A DNA stretch of 64,000 nucleotides from the NCBI RefSeq assembly GCF_031458235.1, contig NZ_JAVDYB010000001.1, forward strand, positions 1,178,001 to 1,242,000, written 5' to 3'. This document shows positions 35,249-44,431 of this stretch, piece after piece (the stretch's first letter is position 1; every line of letters starts with the position of its first letter). The notes beneath the pieces were generated by a model. That model saw only the letters and a list, made by a program, of their open reading frames with translations. It did no database searches and was not told the DNA's origin. Both the position numbers and the translations under genes were made by a program. Origin of the DNA: Catenuloplanes atrovinosus. Its GTDB lineage: Bacteria; Actinomycetota; Actinomycetes; Mycobacteriales; Micromonosporaceae.

Positions 35249-36486
35249 TCCGCGCCCGGTACGCCGCGGTGCGCACGCTGCTGGCCACCGGCCTGGCCGG
35301 CGCCGCCGTGCTCGCACCGTCCGCCCCCGCGTACGCGCTGCCCGCGGCGCCCGACCCGGCGCCGTCGGTCGCGCAGGGCGCCTGCCTGCCGCCGCCGACC
35401 GGGACCGACGGCGAGATCCCGTGGGCGCAGCGGCAACTGGCCCCGGAGCGGGTCTGGGACCTCACCCGCGGCGCCGGCATCACGGTCGCGGTGCTCGACT
35501 CCGGTGTGGACGGTCAGTCGCCGCAGATCAAGGGCCGGGTGCAGCGCGGCGTGGACACGACCGGCTCGGGCGGCCCGGGCGACCGGGACTGCCTGGGTCA
35601 CGGCACGTTCGTGGCCGGCATCATCGCGGCCGGGTCCGCGGAGGGCGCGGGCTTCGCCGGCATGGCGCCGGAGGCGCAGATCCTGCCCATCAAGATCACT
35701 AACACGCCCGAGGACGGCCCGATCCCGGCGCTGGCCGAGGGCATCCGCGAGGCGGTGGACGGCGGGGCCCGGGTCATCAACATCTCGGCCGGCACCGCCA
35801 CCGACGACCCGGGCGTCAAGTCCGCCGTGGAGTACGCGATCGAGCGCGACGTGCTCATCGTGGCCGCGGCCCCGAACGACTCCGGCGACTCGGTGGACGC
35901 GTACCCCGCGGCGTACCCGGGCGTGCTGGCGGTCGGCGCGATCGACGCCACCGGCGCGCGCGCCGGCTTCTCCCAGGACGGCGCCACGGTCAGCCTGGTG
36001 GCCCCGGGCGTGGACGTGGTCTCCATCGGCCCCGGCGGCCCCGGGCAGTGGCGGGGCAGCGGCACCAGCTACGCCACCCCGTTCGTGGCCGGCACCGCCG
36101 CGCTGGTCCGTGCGTACCGGCCGAATCTGACCGTGGAGCAGGTGCGGCACCGCCTCCAGGCGACCGCGGACTTTCCGGCCGCCACGCTGCCCGACCAGGG
36201 CGTGGGCTGGGGCGTGGTCAACCCGCTGGCCGCGGTCTCCACCGTGCTGCCGGAGGAGGGCCTGGCCGGCAACGCGGTGCCGCGCGCGCAGCCGGCCCGC
36301 GCGCCGGAGAGCGCCTTCAGCCACCCGGTCGCGCCGATGCTCACGTTCGCGGTGGCGACGCTGGTGGTGGTGGCGACCATGGCGGCGCTGCTCGCCGTGC
36401 TCGGCCCGGTGGGGCACCGCCGCCGCTGGGCGCCGGCCCGCGAGGCCGTCACCGAGGACCAGCAGCCACCGGCCAAGACGTCCTGA
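35245..36486 (+). CDS. mycP: Mycosin, type VII secretion-associated serine protease
   Basis: A 413-residue membrane-anchored subtilase of the ESX system. A signal peptide (TLLATGLAGAAVLAPSAPAYA) precedes the S8 domain, and one C-terminal membrane helix (TFAVATLVVVATMAALLAVL) follows. The triad is complete: Asp85 (VAVLDSGVD), His119 (CLGHGTFVAG), Ser275 (GSGTSYATPFVAG), with oxyanion Asn211 (AAAPND). In mycobacteria, mycosins stabilise the EccBCDE complex and process some substrates in the periplasm. The ATG overlaps the previous stop. It is convergent with eccC across a strong shared terminator. Confidence 0.95.
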   Translation: MIRARYAAVRTLLATGLAGAAVLAPSAPAYALPAAPDPAPSVAQGACLPPPTGTDGEIPWAQRQLAPERVWDLTRGAGITVAVLDSGVDGQSPQIKGRVQRGVDTTGSGGPGDRDCLGHGTFVAGIIAAGSAEGAGFAGMAPEAQILPIKITNTPEDGPIPALAEGIREAVDGGARVINISAGTATDDPGVKSAVEYAIERDVLIVAAAPNDSGDSVDAYPAAYPGVLAVGAIDATGARAGFSQDGATVSLVAPGVDVVSIGPGGPGQWRGSGTSYATPFVAGTAALVRAYRPNLTVEQVRHRLQATADFPAATLPDQGVGWGVVNPLAAVSTVLPEEGLAGNAVPRAQPARAPESAFSHPVAPMLTFAVATLVVVATMAALLAVLGPVGHRRRWAPAREAVTEDQQPPAKTS

Positions 36487-36502
36487 TCCGGTCGATGCCC
36501 TG

Positions 36503-36542
36503 ACGGCGAAGGCCCGCTCGCTACCGAGCGGGCCTTCGCCGT
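36503..36542. terminator. Bidirectional terminator between mycP and eccC
   Basis: A perfect 18-bp inverted repeat (36503-36520 and 36525-36542) with a four-base loop, centred between two convergent stop codons (36486 and 36556). It should end transcription from both sides. Confidence 0.92.
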
Positions 36543-36555
36543 CCGTGGACACGGA

Positions 36556-39500
36556 TCAGCTGGCGCTGACCGGGGTCTGGACCAGCCGGACGGTGCGCCG
36601 GCGGTCGATGTACTGGGCACGGCCGGTGGGGAGCAGCCGCGGCTTGACGGTGCCGAGGAACGAGCCCTCCTCCCGGGGGCAGGAGAGCAGCAGCGCGGGG
36701 GCGCCGAGTTCCCAGGCCCGGCGGATGGTCGCGTTCATCATGGCCCGGGAGGCACCGGCGGTACGGCGGGCGATGATCAGGTGCAGGCCGATGTCCGCGC
36801 CCTGGGGCAGCAGCGGCAGCAGCGCGTCGATCGGCGTCTCCCGGCCGCCCTCGGCCAGCTCGAAGTCGTCGACCAGCACGAACAGGCGGTGCCCGGTCCA
36901 CCAGTCGCGGCGCGGGAGCCGGTCCGGCGTGATGTCGTTGCCGGGCACGCGCTCCTTCAGCATGCCGGCCGCCTCCTTGATCGTGGCGGTCAGCGCGTCC
37001 GCCGCCACGGAGTAGCCGGTCTGGTACTCCTGCGGAACCGCGTCGTACAGCTCGCGCCGGAAGTCGCCGAACACGATCTTCGCCTCGTCCGGGGAGAAGT
37101 GCGAGGTGATCGAGCGGGCGACGTGCTTGAGCATGTTCGTCTTGCCGGTCTCCGCGTCGCCGAAGATCAGCAGATGCGGGCTGAGGTCGAAGTCGTGCCA
37201 CATCGGCTGCAGGCGCGCGTCGTCCAGACCGATGACGATCTTCGGGTCCGCGGACGGCGAGGCCGCGCCCGGCTTCGGCAGCGCGGTGGCGGGCAGCTCG
37301 GCCGGGAGCAGGCGCACCTCGGGGGCGCGCGGCGCGGTGCCGGACGCGATCATCTCGACCAGGTCGGCGGTCGCGTCGCTGAGGCTCTCCTCGTCGCTGT
37401 CGCCGTCCACGCGTGGCAGCGCGCCGAGGAAGTGCAGACGTTCCGGCACGATGCCGCGGCCGGGGATGGCCGGCACGGTCGCGGCGAACTTGCTGTTGAT
37501 CTCGGAGTCGATCGGGTCACCGAGGCGCAGCTCGAACCGGGTGCCGAGCACGTCGCGCAGCCACGGCCGCATCTCCGCCCAGCGGTTCGCGGCGATGACC
37601 AGGTGGATGCCGAAGCTCAGGCCGCGCGCCGCGATCTCCTGGAACCGGCTGTCCAGCTCGTCGAAGTCCTGGCGGACCGTGTACCAGCCGTCCACGACCA
37701 GGAACACGTCACCGTACGGGTCCTTGTCGCGCAGCACGCCGGCCGCGCGCGCCCGCCGGTAGTTCGCCATCGAGTCGATGTTGTTCTGGCTGAACAGGTT
37801 CTCCCGGAACGCCAGCAGGTTCGACATCTCCTGGACGGTACGGGTGACCCGGTCGCGGTCGAGCCGGTTCGCCACGCTGCCCACGTGCGGCAGCTTCGCC
37901 ACCGAGGCGAGGCTTCCACCACCGAAGTCGAGGCAGTAGAACTGCACGTCGCGCGGGGAGTGGGTGAGCGCCAGGCCGGTGATCAGCGTCCGGAGCAGCG
38001 TGCTCTTGCCGGCCTGCGGGCCGCCGACGATGCCGACGTTGCCCTTGGCGCCGCTCAGCTCCGCCAGCAGCAGCTCGCGGCGCTGCTGCGCGGGCATGTC
38101 GAGCAGACCGATCGGTACGACCAGCGGCGCGTACCCGCCGGTCGGCATCAGGCCGCGCTCCTCGTCGTCGATCAGCGGCGGCAGCAGCTTGTCCAGCGTG
38201 GCCGGCTCGCGCAGCGGCGGCAGCCACACGGTGTGCGCGGCCGGTCCGATGCCGCGCATGCGCTCCAGCAGCACCTCGGAGAGGGCCGGCGGCTTCTCGT
38301 CCTCCTCGGTCTCCTCCGGCTCCTCCTCGGGCTGCTGCGGCTCGATGTAGTCGGTGCCGAACGCCAGCAGCCGCGCCGGGCCGGAGCCCGCGGTGCCCTT
38401 CACCTTGGCGGCCCGGTACGGGCCGGACGAGTACGCGCCCTTGAACCGGGTCAGCGTGTTGATGTCCGAGCGCAGGTAGCCGTTACCGGGCGCGTTCGGC
38501 AGCTCGTACGCGTCCGGCACGCCGATCACGCTGCGGCTCTCCATCGCGGAGAAGGTCCGCAGACCGATCCGGTACGACAGGTGGGACTCGATCTGGTGGA
38601 TGCGGCCGTCGTCGAGCCGCTGGCTGGCCAGCAGCAGGTGCACGGCGAGCGACCGGCCCAGGCGGCCGATCATCGCGAACGTGTCGACGAACTGCGGCTT
38701 GCTGGTCAGCAGCTCGGAGAACTCGTCGACCACGATGAACAGCGCGGGCAGCGGCTCCAGCGGCGCGCCGCCGGCCCGGGCCATCTCGTAGTCGCGGCGG
38801 GACGCGTAGTTGCCGGACGCGCGCAGGTGCTCCTGACGGCGGACCATCTCACCGGTGATCGCGTCCTGGAGGCGGTCGACCAGCTCGGCCTCGTCCGCCA
38901 GGTTCGTGATGATCGCGGCGGTGTGCGGGATCCGGTCGAAGCCGAGGAACGCCGCGCCACCCTTGAAGTCGACCAGGATGAAGTTGAGCTCCTCCGACGA
39001 GTGCCGGACCGCCAGCGCCAGCACTAGCGTCCGCAGCAGCTCGGACTTTCCGGAACCGGTGGCGCCGACCATCATGCCGTGCGGGCCCATGCCGTTCTCG
39101 GCCGCCTCCTTGATGTCCAGCTCGATCGGCTGGCCCGTGGTGGTGATGCCGATCGGCACGCGCAGCCGCGAGCTGGGGCCGCGGCCCCGGCGGTACGACT
39201 CCAGGTCGAGCATCTCCACGTCCGGGATGTTGAGCAGGCCGGCGAGGTCGTAGTCGGTGGCCATCGGCTCGTCCGCGTCCACCGCCGTACCGATGCGGTA
39301 CTTGGACATGCTGCGCGCCAGCGAGTCCACCGACGGGATGCCCAGCCGGTCAGGCCGGCACAGCTCGGTGCGGTTCGGCTTGCCCAGGTGGTCGAACGTG
39401 ACCATCTCCACGAGCTCGTCGCTGACCTCGAGGAACAGCGTCTGCGGCCGGGACTGCCAGGCGATCGCGCCGCCCAGGTCCAGGATCACCGCGTTGCGGT

Positions 39501-40509
39501 AGCCCTCCGCGGCGACCCGATGGTCCGGCGGCATCTGGAGCCCGTCGAAGACCACGATGGTGAACGGCTCGGACGTGGTGATCGGCGTGTCCGGCTCGAA
39601 CGCGGGCCGGCCCAGCAGGCCCACCTCGGTGAGCAGCTTGTCGGCCTCCTTCGGGTCGGTGGTGAACAGCCGGCGCGGTCCGGCGGCGTCCGGCGTGTCG
39701 TCGGCCTGCGCGTGCGGCAGCCACTTCACCCAGTCCCACTCCTCGCGGAACTGGTCGGCGACGCCGAACACCAGGCGCAGATCCCCGGGGGCGTGTGCGA
39801 AGACGGCCTGGGCGAGCAGCGCGCGGACCATCGGGCGGGTCGCCTCGGGCCGGCCGTGCAACTGCACCCGGGCGTACCCGCGCAGGTAGATCGCGATCGG
39901 CGCGTCGGTCACGCTGGTGTACGCGCGGAGGAACCGGCGCAGCGCGTGCGCGGCCATCGGCTCCAGCTCGTCGATCGGCTTGGTCGCCGGCGGCTTCAGC
40001 CGCATCGTGGACTTGCGGTTGCCGATGCCGATCCGGACCTCGCCGAAGTCGTCGTGTGCGGTGCGCCGCTCCCACAGCCGCTGGCTGAGCGCGGCCGACC
40101 AGAGCGACCGCGGGTCCGGGTGCAGCCAGCGCGCGGCCCGGTGCTGGTCGACCAGCGCCTTGCGGACCTTGCGCCGGGTCTGGGTCAGATAGCGGTGGTA
40201 GTCCCGCCGCTCCGCGTGCATGCGCTCCTTGTGGTCGCTGGCGTTGCGGAAGAACGGCACGATCACGCCGGCCGCCACCGAGACGACCATCAGGCCCATG
40301 CCGAGGTACGCCAGCGTGCCCGCGCCGGCACGCACGAAGACCAGCATCATCGCCAGCGAGCCCAGCGCGACCGGCACGTAGAGCCAGATCTGCCCGATGC
40401 CGCCGGCCGCCGGCTCCGGCACGACGGGCGGCTCGTGCAGCTCGATGTCGCCGGTGGGGGCGACCGGCCCGGTGCGGCGGGGCCGGCGAACGAACGCGAC
40501 CGTACCCAT
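36556..40509 (-). CDS. eccC: Type VII secretion ATPase EccC (EccCa and EccCb fused)
   Basis: A ~1317-residue FtsK/SpoIIIE-type motor that powers substrate export. Two membrane helices lie near residues ~35-90 (ALGSLAMMLVFVRAG; GMGLMVVSVAAGVIVPFF). Three ATPase domains follow: D1 Walker A GATGSGKS with Walker B FIVVDEFSE, D2 GGPQAGKS with VFLVVDGW, and D3 GDAETGKT with LFVLVDDFE. D1 keeps the catalytic Asp-Glu; D2 and D3 lack the Glu, as is usual for EccC. The start (MGTVAFVRRPRRTG) has AGGAG six bases upstream; the frame extends further upstream but without a ribosome site. It is transcribed divergently from eccD. Confidence 0.96.
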   Translation of the reverse strand: MGTVAFVRRPRRTGPVAPTGDIELHEPPVVPEPAAGGIGQIWLYVPVALGSLAMMLVFVRAGAGTLAYLGMGLMVVSVAAGVIVPFFRNASDHKERMHAERRDYHRYLTQTRRKVRKALVDQHRAARWLHPDPRSLWSAALSQRLWERRTAHDDFGEVRIGIGNRKSTMRLKPPATKPIDELEPMAAHALRRFLRAYTSVTDAPIAIYLRGYARVQLHGRPEATRPMVRALLAQAVFAHAPGDLRLVFGVADQFREEWDWVKWLPHAQADDTPDAAGPRRLFTTDPKEADKLLTEVGLLGRPAFEPDTPITTSEPFTIVVFDGLQMPPDHRVAAEGYRNAVILDLGGAIAWQSRPQTLFLEVSDELVEMVTFDHLGKPNRTELCRPDRLGIPSVDSLARSMSKYRIGTAVDADEPMATDYDLAGLLNIPDVEMLDLESYRRGRGPSSRLRVPIGITTTGQPIELDIKEAAENGMGPHGMMVGATGSGKSELLRTLVLALAVRHSSEELNFILVDFKGGAAFLGFDRIPHTAAIITNLADEAELVDRLQDAITGEMVRRQEHLRASGNYASRRDYEMARAGGAPLEPLPALFIVVDEFSELLTSKPQFVDTFAMIGRLGRSLAVHLLLASQRLDDGRIHQIESHLSYRIGLRTFSAMESRSVIGVPDAYELPNAPGNGYLRSDINTLTRFKGAYSSGPYRAAKVKGTAGSGPARLLAFGTDYIEPQQPEEEPEETEEDEKPPALSEVLLERMRGIGPAAHTVWLPPLREPATLDKLLPPLIDDEERGLMPTGGYAPLVVPIGLLDMPAQQRRELLLAELSGAKGNVGIVGGPQAGKSTLLRTLITGLALTHSPRDVQFYCLDFGGGSLASVAKLPHVGSVANRLDRDRVTRTVQEMSNLLAFRENLFSQNNIDSMANYRRARAAGVLRDKDPYGDVFLVVDGWYTVRQDFDELDSRFQEIAARGLSFGIHLVIAANRWAEMRPWLRDVLGTRFELRLGDPIDSEINSKFAATVPAIPGRGIVPERLHFLGALPRVDGDSDEESLSDATADLVEMIASGTAPRAPEVRLLPAELPATALPKPGAASPSADPKIVIGLDDARLQPMWHDFDLSPHLLIFGDAETGKTNMLKHVARSITSHFSPDEAKIVFGDFRRELYDAVPQEYQTGYSVAADALTATIKEAAGMLKERVPGNDITPDRLPRRDWWTGHRLFVLVDDFELAEGGRETPIDALLPLLPQGADIGLHLIIARRTAGASRAMMNATIRRAWELGAPALLLSCPREEGSFLGTVKPRLLPTGRAQYIDRRRTVRLVQTPVSAS

Positions 40510-40657
40510 GGTGTGCTCCTGAATCCTCTGCGGGGGCACCTCGTGAGGGTTATCCCCCCGCCGTCCGGTCCCGCGCGCGTGCGCGCGTGGCCGGGGCGGC
40601 GTTCCGGTTAGCTTCACGGCCGGATGCAGGGCTGGAAGGGGAACCGGAAAACAGCGG
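40510..40657. promoter_or_regulatory. Divergent eccC / eccD promoter region
   Basis: 148 bases between two divergent starts must contain promoters for both core operons. It includes an alternating CG/CA tract around 40576 (GCGCGCGTGCGCGCG) that could form a hairpin. No confident -10/-35 pair was identified. Confidence 0.45.
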
Positions 40658-42055
40658 ATGGAAGAGTCCACACAGCGTCGCACGGCAGCGCCGGTAAGGC
40701 TACGGTTTGTCCTGGGGCAGAATGTGACAGATGTCGCGGTGCCGGCCGAGGTCGCGCTGATCGACGTGCTGCCCGCGGTGCTGCCCGCGTTGCAGTCCGA
40801 CGCCGCCGACCACGGCACCGACCACGACGGGTACGTCGTGCAGCGCCTCGGGCAGAAACCGCTGGACGAGGAGAAGTCCGCCGCCGAGCTGAACCTGCTC
40901 GACGGCGAGACCGTGCACGTGCGCCCGCGCGCGGCGGCACTGCCCCCCATCGACTACGACGACCTGATCTCCGGCATCGCGGACCAGGTCACGCACCACT
41001 CCGACCACTGGTCACCGGCGCGCCTGCGCGGCATGCTGCTGGCGCTGGCCGGACTGTCCATCATGCTCGCGCTGCCGGTGCTCGGGCTCAACGGCCTGCC
41101 GCTGGAGCGCGCGTTCGCGTCGGCCGGCCTGTGCGTGGTGCTGCTGACCGCGGCGGGCGTGGCCAGCCGGGCCGCGCTGGACCCGGTCACCGGCACCATC
41201 TTCGCCGGGGCCGGTGCCGCGTACGCCGCGGTCGGCGCCTGGGCGTTCGCCGGCTACGCGCTGCCGGACGCGGGCTGGGCGCTGCCGGTGGCGACCACCG
41301 CCATCGCCACGCTGGCCGCGCTGTGCGTGGGGCTGGCCGCGGTCGCGGACAGCGCGCTGATCTTCACCGGCGCGATCACGTTCACGATCGCGATCGGCGT
41401 CCCGTCCGTGATCGCCGCCTACACCGGCTACTCCCAGCAGGCCATCGCCGGCATCTCGCTGGTGATCAGCCTGGGCGTGATGATGGGCCTGCCGCTGATC
41501 GCGTTCCGGCTCGGCGGCTCCTCGCTGCCGATGCTGCCCGGCCGCCCGGACCAGCTCAACGAGGACATCGACCCGGTGCCGCACCAACTCGTGGTGGACC
41601 GGGGCAAGGCCGCGGTCAGCTACCAGTCCGCGCTGCTGATCGGCATCTGCCTGGCTCAGGTGCCGCTCGGCATGATCCTGATCGCGCCGGGCGGGTTCTG
41701 GATGCTGCTGTTCGCCGGGATGGCGGCCGCGCTGCTGTTCCTGCGCGCCCGGCACCTGACCACGGCCATCCAGCGATGGGCCGTGCTGGTGCCCGGCACC
41801 ACCATCACGGTCGGCGTGCTGATGCGCTGGCTGGTGGAGCAGGACCTGCTGATCCGCGCCGCGGTGGCGCCGTTCATGCTGGCGATCGGGCTGGCGTTCG
41901 TGGTGGCCGCGACCGTGGTGCCGGGGCGGCGGCTGCGGCCGTACTGGGCCCGGGCCGCGGACATCGGCGAGCTGATGATCGCGGTCGCCACGCTGCCGGT
42001 GCTCGGCCAGGCGCTCGGCATCTACCAGTTCATCCGGCACTGGGCGGGCGGCTGA
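40658..42055 (+). CDS. eccD: Type VII secretion integral membrane protein EccD
   Basis: A 465-residue protein with an N-terminal ubiquitin-like (YukD) domain (residues ~12-95: VRLRFVLGQNVTDVAVPAEV, GETVHVRP) and about eleven membrane helices (from MLLALAGLSIMLALPVLGL onward to the C-terminus). EccD forms the main transmembrane body of the ESX inner-membrane complex. It is slightly shorter than mycobacterial EccD, which is ~460-510 residues. It is one base from eccB in the same operon. No EccE follows. Confidence 0.94.
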   Translation: MEESTQRRTAAPVRLRFVLGQNVTDVAVPAEVALIDVLPAVLPALQSDAADHGTDHDGYVVQRLGQKPLDEEKSAAELNLLDGETVHVRPRAAALPPIDYDDLISGIADQVTHHSDHWSPARLRGMLLALAGLSIMLALPVLGLNGLPLERAFASAGLCVVLLTAAGVASRAALDPVTGTIFAGAGAAYAAVGAWAFAGYALPDAGWALPVATTAIATLAALCVGLAAVADSALIFTGAITFTIAIGVPSVIAAYTGYSQQAIAGISLVISLGVMMGLPLIAFRLGGSSLPMLPGRPDQLNEDIDPVPHQLVVDRGKAAVSYQSALLIGICLAQVPLGMILIAPGGFWMLLFAGMAAALLFLRARHLTTAIQRWAVLVPGTTITVGVLMRWLVEQDLLIRAAVAPFMLAIGLAFVVAATVVPGRRLRPYWARAADIGELMIAVATLPVLGQALGIYQFIRHWAGG

Positions 42056-42056
42056 C

Positions 42057-43472
42057 ATGAGGTCGCGCAGGGATCAGGTACAGGCGTACCTCTTCGAGGC
42101 CAGCCGCATCGTCGGCGGCATGATGAAGGGCCGGCCGGACAGCGACGACCCGCCGCACCGCCGGTTCGCCATCGGCGTCGTGGTCGGGCTGCTGTTCGCG
42201 GTGCTGATCACGGCCGGCTTCGGCATCTACGGCCTGCTGCGGCCGGGCGGCAGCACCCAGTGGAAGCGCGAGGGCTCGATCATCCTGGTCAAGGAGACCG
42301 GCGCGCGCTTCCTGCTGATGGACGGCCAGCTCCGGCCGGTGCTCAACTACACGTCGGCGCGGCTGATCCTGCAGAACGAGAACGCGGTCATCACGGTGGC
42401 GCGCAAGTCGCTCACCGGCGTGCCGGTCGGCGGCCCGATCGGCATCCTGGACGCGCCGGACAACCTGCCGATCGCCTCCGCGCTGCACACGGGCACGTGG
42501 ACGGTGTGCGCCCGGCCGCCGGCCGAGCCGAACGACCCGCCGCGGACCACGCTGATCTTCACGCCCGCGGCCGCGGCCTCGTCCGCCGGCACCGGCGCGC
42601 TGCTGGTGTCCACGCCGGACAAGGTGCTGTACCTGGTCTGGGAGGGTCGCCGGTACCGGATTCCGGAGCCGACCGCGATGACCGCGCTCGGGTACGACTC
42701 GACACCGCCGATCGCGGTCAACCCGGCCTGGCTCAACTCGATCCCGGCCGGCCGCGACCTGGCCGCGCCGGACATCCCGGGACGCGGGGAGGACGGCCCG
42801 CAGCTCAACGGCCGGCCCGGCGTGGTCGGGCAGATCTACGAGGTCAGCAACGCGGTGGTGAACACGCGGCAGCTCTACCTGCTGAGCAAGGAGGGGCTGC
42901 AGCCGCTGAGCCGGACCGCGGCGGCGCTGATCATGGGTGATCCGGAGACGCGCAGGGCGTACCCGAACCAGAAGGTCGACATCATCCCGGTGGGCGCGGA
43001 CGGACTGCGCAACGTCCCGGTGGTCGAGTCCGCCACGCACGTGGTCGGTTACCCGGCGTCACCACCGATGCCGGTCAACGCGATCGGCTCGGACATGCCG
43101 TGCGTCCGGCACGCTATGTCCGGCGGCGGCACCACGGTCACCACCACGTCGCTGAAGGAACAGGACATCGCGGGCGCGGTCACGGTACCCACCAAGACGG
43201 CGACGCCGTCCACCGTGGACGAGGTGGTGGTGCCGACCGGCTCCGGCATGTTCGTGCAGGACCGGGCCGCACCCGGCGCGGTGGCCGGCGCGCGCTACCT
43301 GGTCTCGGAGTACGGCGTGAAGTTCCCGCTGCCGGACGACAACACCGTCGGGGCGCTCGGCTACGGCGGCGTCGCGCCGGTCGACATGCCCTCGCAGATG
43401 CTCGCCATGCTGCCGACCGGGCCGGTGCTCAGCCGCGACGCCGCGCTCCAGGGGCAGGTGTGGGGCCAGTGA
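42057..43472 (+). CDS. eccB: Type VII secretion protein EccB
   Basis: A 471-residue bitopic protein. It has a short cytoplasmic N-terminus (RRDQVQAYLFEASRIVGGMM, the family signature), one membrane helix (FAIGVVVGLLFAVLITAGF) and a large periplasmic domain with repeated beta units, including REGSIILVKETGARFLLMDG and QLYLLSKEGLQPLSRTAAAL. Two Cys (CARPP, MPCVRH) could form a disulfide. The C-terminal segment (ARYLVSEYGVKFPLPD) is typical of EccB. It starts one base after the eccD stop and works in the EccBCD complex. Confidence 0.95.
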   Translation: MRSRRDQVQAYLFEASRIVGGMMKGRPDSDDPPHRRFAIGVVVGLLFAVLITAGFGIYGLLRPGGSTQWKREGSIILVKETGARFLLMDGQLRPVLNYTSARLILQNENAVITVARKSLTGVPVGGPIGILDAPDNLPIASALHTGTWTVCARPPAEPNDPPRTTLIFTPAAAASSAGTGALLVSTPDKVLYLVWEGRRYRIPEPTAMTALGYDSTPPIAVNPAWLNSIPAGRDLAAPDIPGRGEDGPQLNGRPGVVGQIYEVSNAVVNTRQLYLLSKEGLQPLSRTAAALIMGDPETRRAYPNQKVDIIPVGADGLRNVPVVESATHVVGYPASPPMPVNAIGSDMPCVRHAMSGGGTTVTTTSLKEQDIAGAVTVPTKTATPSTVDEVVVPTGSGMFVQDRAAPGAVAGARYLVSEYGVKFPLPDDNTVGALGYGGVAPVDMPSQMLAMLPTGPVLSRDAALQGQVWGQ

Positions 43473-43565
43473 CGTCACGGCGATGGCCGGGGCGAGGGTC
43501 GCGGCGAGACGAGGCGAGGGAAACCCCCGCCGAATACCCCCGGGGCCGCGGCTCCACCCCGGAAC

Positions 43566-43580
43566 ATCACCTTCGGTGAT
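43566..43580. promoter_or_regulatory. Small inverted repeat upstream of the WXG100 genes
   Basis: ATCACC-TTC-GGTGAT (6-bp arms, 3-base loop) directly after GGAAC, about 84 bases before the first WXG100-type gene. The GGAAC could be an ECF -35 element, with the repeat an operator or a short hairpin. This rests only on motif appearance. Confidence 0.35.
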
Positions 43581-43663
43581 TGCATGACGGGGACGGATCG
43601 CCGGCCGCGCGGCGGCGTTACCAGAACGAATCAGATCAGCCCGAATGACCAGTGGAGGTCGCA

Positions 43664-43954
43664 ATGGCGCAGACAACTGATGTAACCCCGGACATGATCC
43701 GGGCCTGCGCGGATCGGCACGAGACCACGAAGTCCAACTTCAAGAGGGCCGAGGACGGCGTCACCCAGCAGGTCGAGGACCTGTACGCCAAGAACAGCGG
43801 TGACCTCATGAAGAAGCTCAAGGAAATCCAGGAGATGTGGACCGGCGAGATGGAGGAGTGGCAGAAGGTCCTCGGTGACCTCGCCGCCTACATGGACGAG
43901 TGCGCCAACAAGCTCGAGGAGCGCAACCGCGCCCAGGCGCAGGAACTCAACTAG
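43664..43954 (+). CDS. WXG100 family protein (EsxA/EsxB-like)
   Basis: A 96-residue helical hairpin protein with the central motif W-T-G (EMWTGEMEEWQKVLGDL), the classic WXG100 turn. Helix 1 carries alternating hydrophobics (VTQQVEDLYAKNSGDLMKKL). The start is the ATG (MAQTTD) preceded by GGAGG, not the earlier GTG at 43652. It forms an adjacent pair with the 96-residue protein at 43997. Such proteins are exported by EccC as dimers. Confidence 0.9.
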   Translation: MAQTTDVTPDMIRACADRHETTKSNFKRAEDGVTQQVEDLYAKNSGDLMKKLKEIQEMWTGEMEEWQKVLGDLAAYMDECANKLEERNRAQAQELN

Positions 43955-43996
43955 TCCACCCCTTCCCGAAGTCATTCAGTCGAGAAAGGAACCTCC

Positions 43997-44287
43997 ATGC
44001 AGGACGGTCAGATCAAATACGACTACGCGGCGATGGACGACGCGTACGAGGAGATGCTCCAGGTCTCCAAGAACATGCAGAGCGAGATCGAGGCGCTGAT
44101 GGACGACGCCCGCGAGCTGCTCGCGGCGTCCGACGGTACGTTCGTCACCGAGTACAACGCCAAGGCCGGCAACATCAGCGAGGAGTTCACCCGGCTGAAC
44201 GAGGAGATGTCGTTCCGCGCGAACCAGCTCCAGCAGATGTTCAGCGACATGGGCGTCTTCGACCAGAAGCTCGGCGACGGCATCTGA
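43997..44287 (+). CDS. WXG100-like partner protein lacking the WXG motif
   Basis: A 96-residue, wholly helical protein of ESX size (YDYAAMDDAYEEMLQVSKNM; EEFTRLNEEMSFRANQLQQM). The W-x-G turn is replaced by a D-G-T-F-V-T-E-Y segment. It follows the WXG100 gene with a GAAAGGA ribosome site and is closed by a strong terminator. The likely role is the second subunit of a heterodimer (inference). Confidence 0.82.
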   Translation: MQDGQIKYDYAAMDDAYEEMLQVSKNMQSEIEALMDDARELLAASDGTFVTEYNAKAGNISEEFTRLNEEMSFRANQLQQMFSDMGVFDQKLGDGI

Positions 44288-44297
44288 GCGTCTCGGT

Positions 44298-44333
44298 CCG
44301 GCCGGTGTGACTCCGCGCGAGTCCACCGGCCGG
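44298..44333 (+). terminator. Terminator after the WXG100 pair
   Basis: A stem of 10 bp (44298-44307 with 44324-44333) plus an inner 5-bp stem separated by one bulged T, and a five-base loop, followed by TTCTCGGTTTC. It lies 10 bases after the stop. Confidence 0.78.
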
Positions 44334-44431
44334 TTCTCGGTTTCCCGTACCGATTATTGACCTTGTCGTTGCCGACCTCCGTGCGGTGACCACGCTTCCC
44401 TTGGAACACCAGGCCTGGAGAGGGCAGAGGA

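Noticed and set aside
40510-40950. N-terminal extension of EccC to 40950
   Set aside because: The frame is open but overlaps the eccD start and lacks EccC-like sequence. The ATG at 40509 has an AGGAG site and a normal EccC N-terminus.
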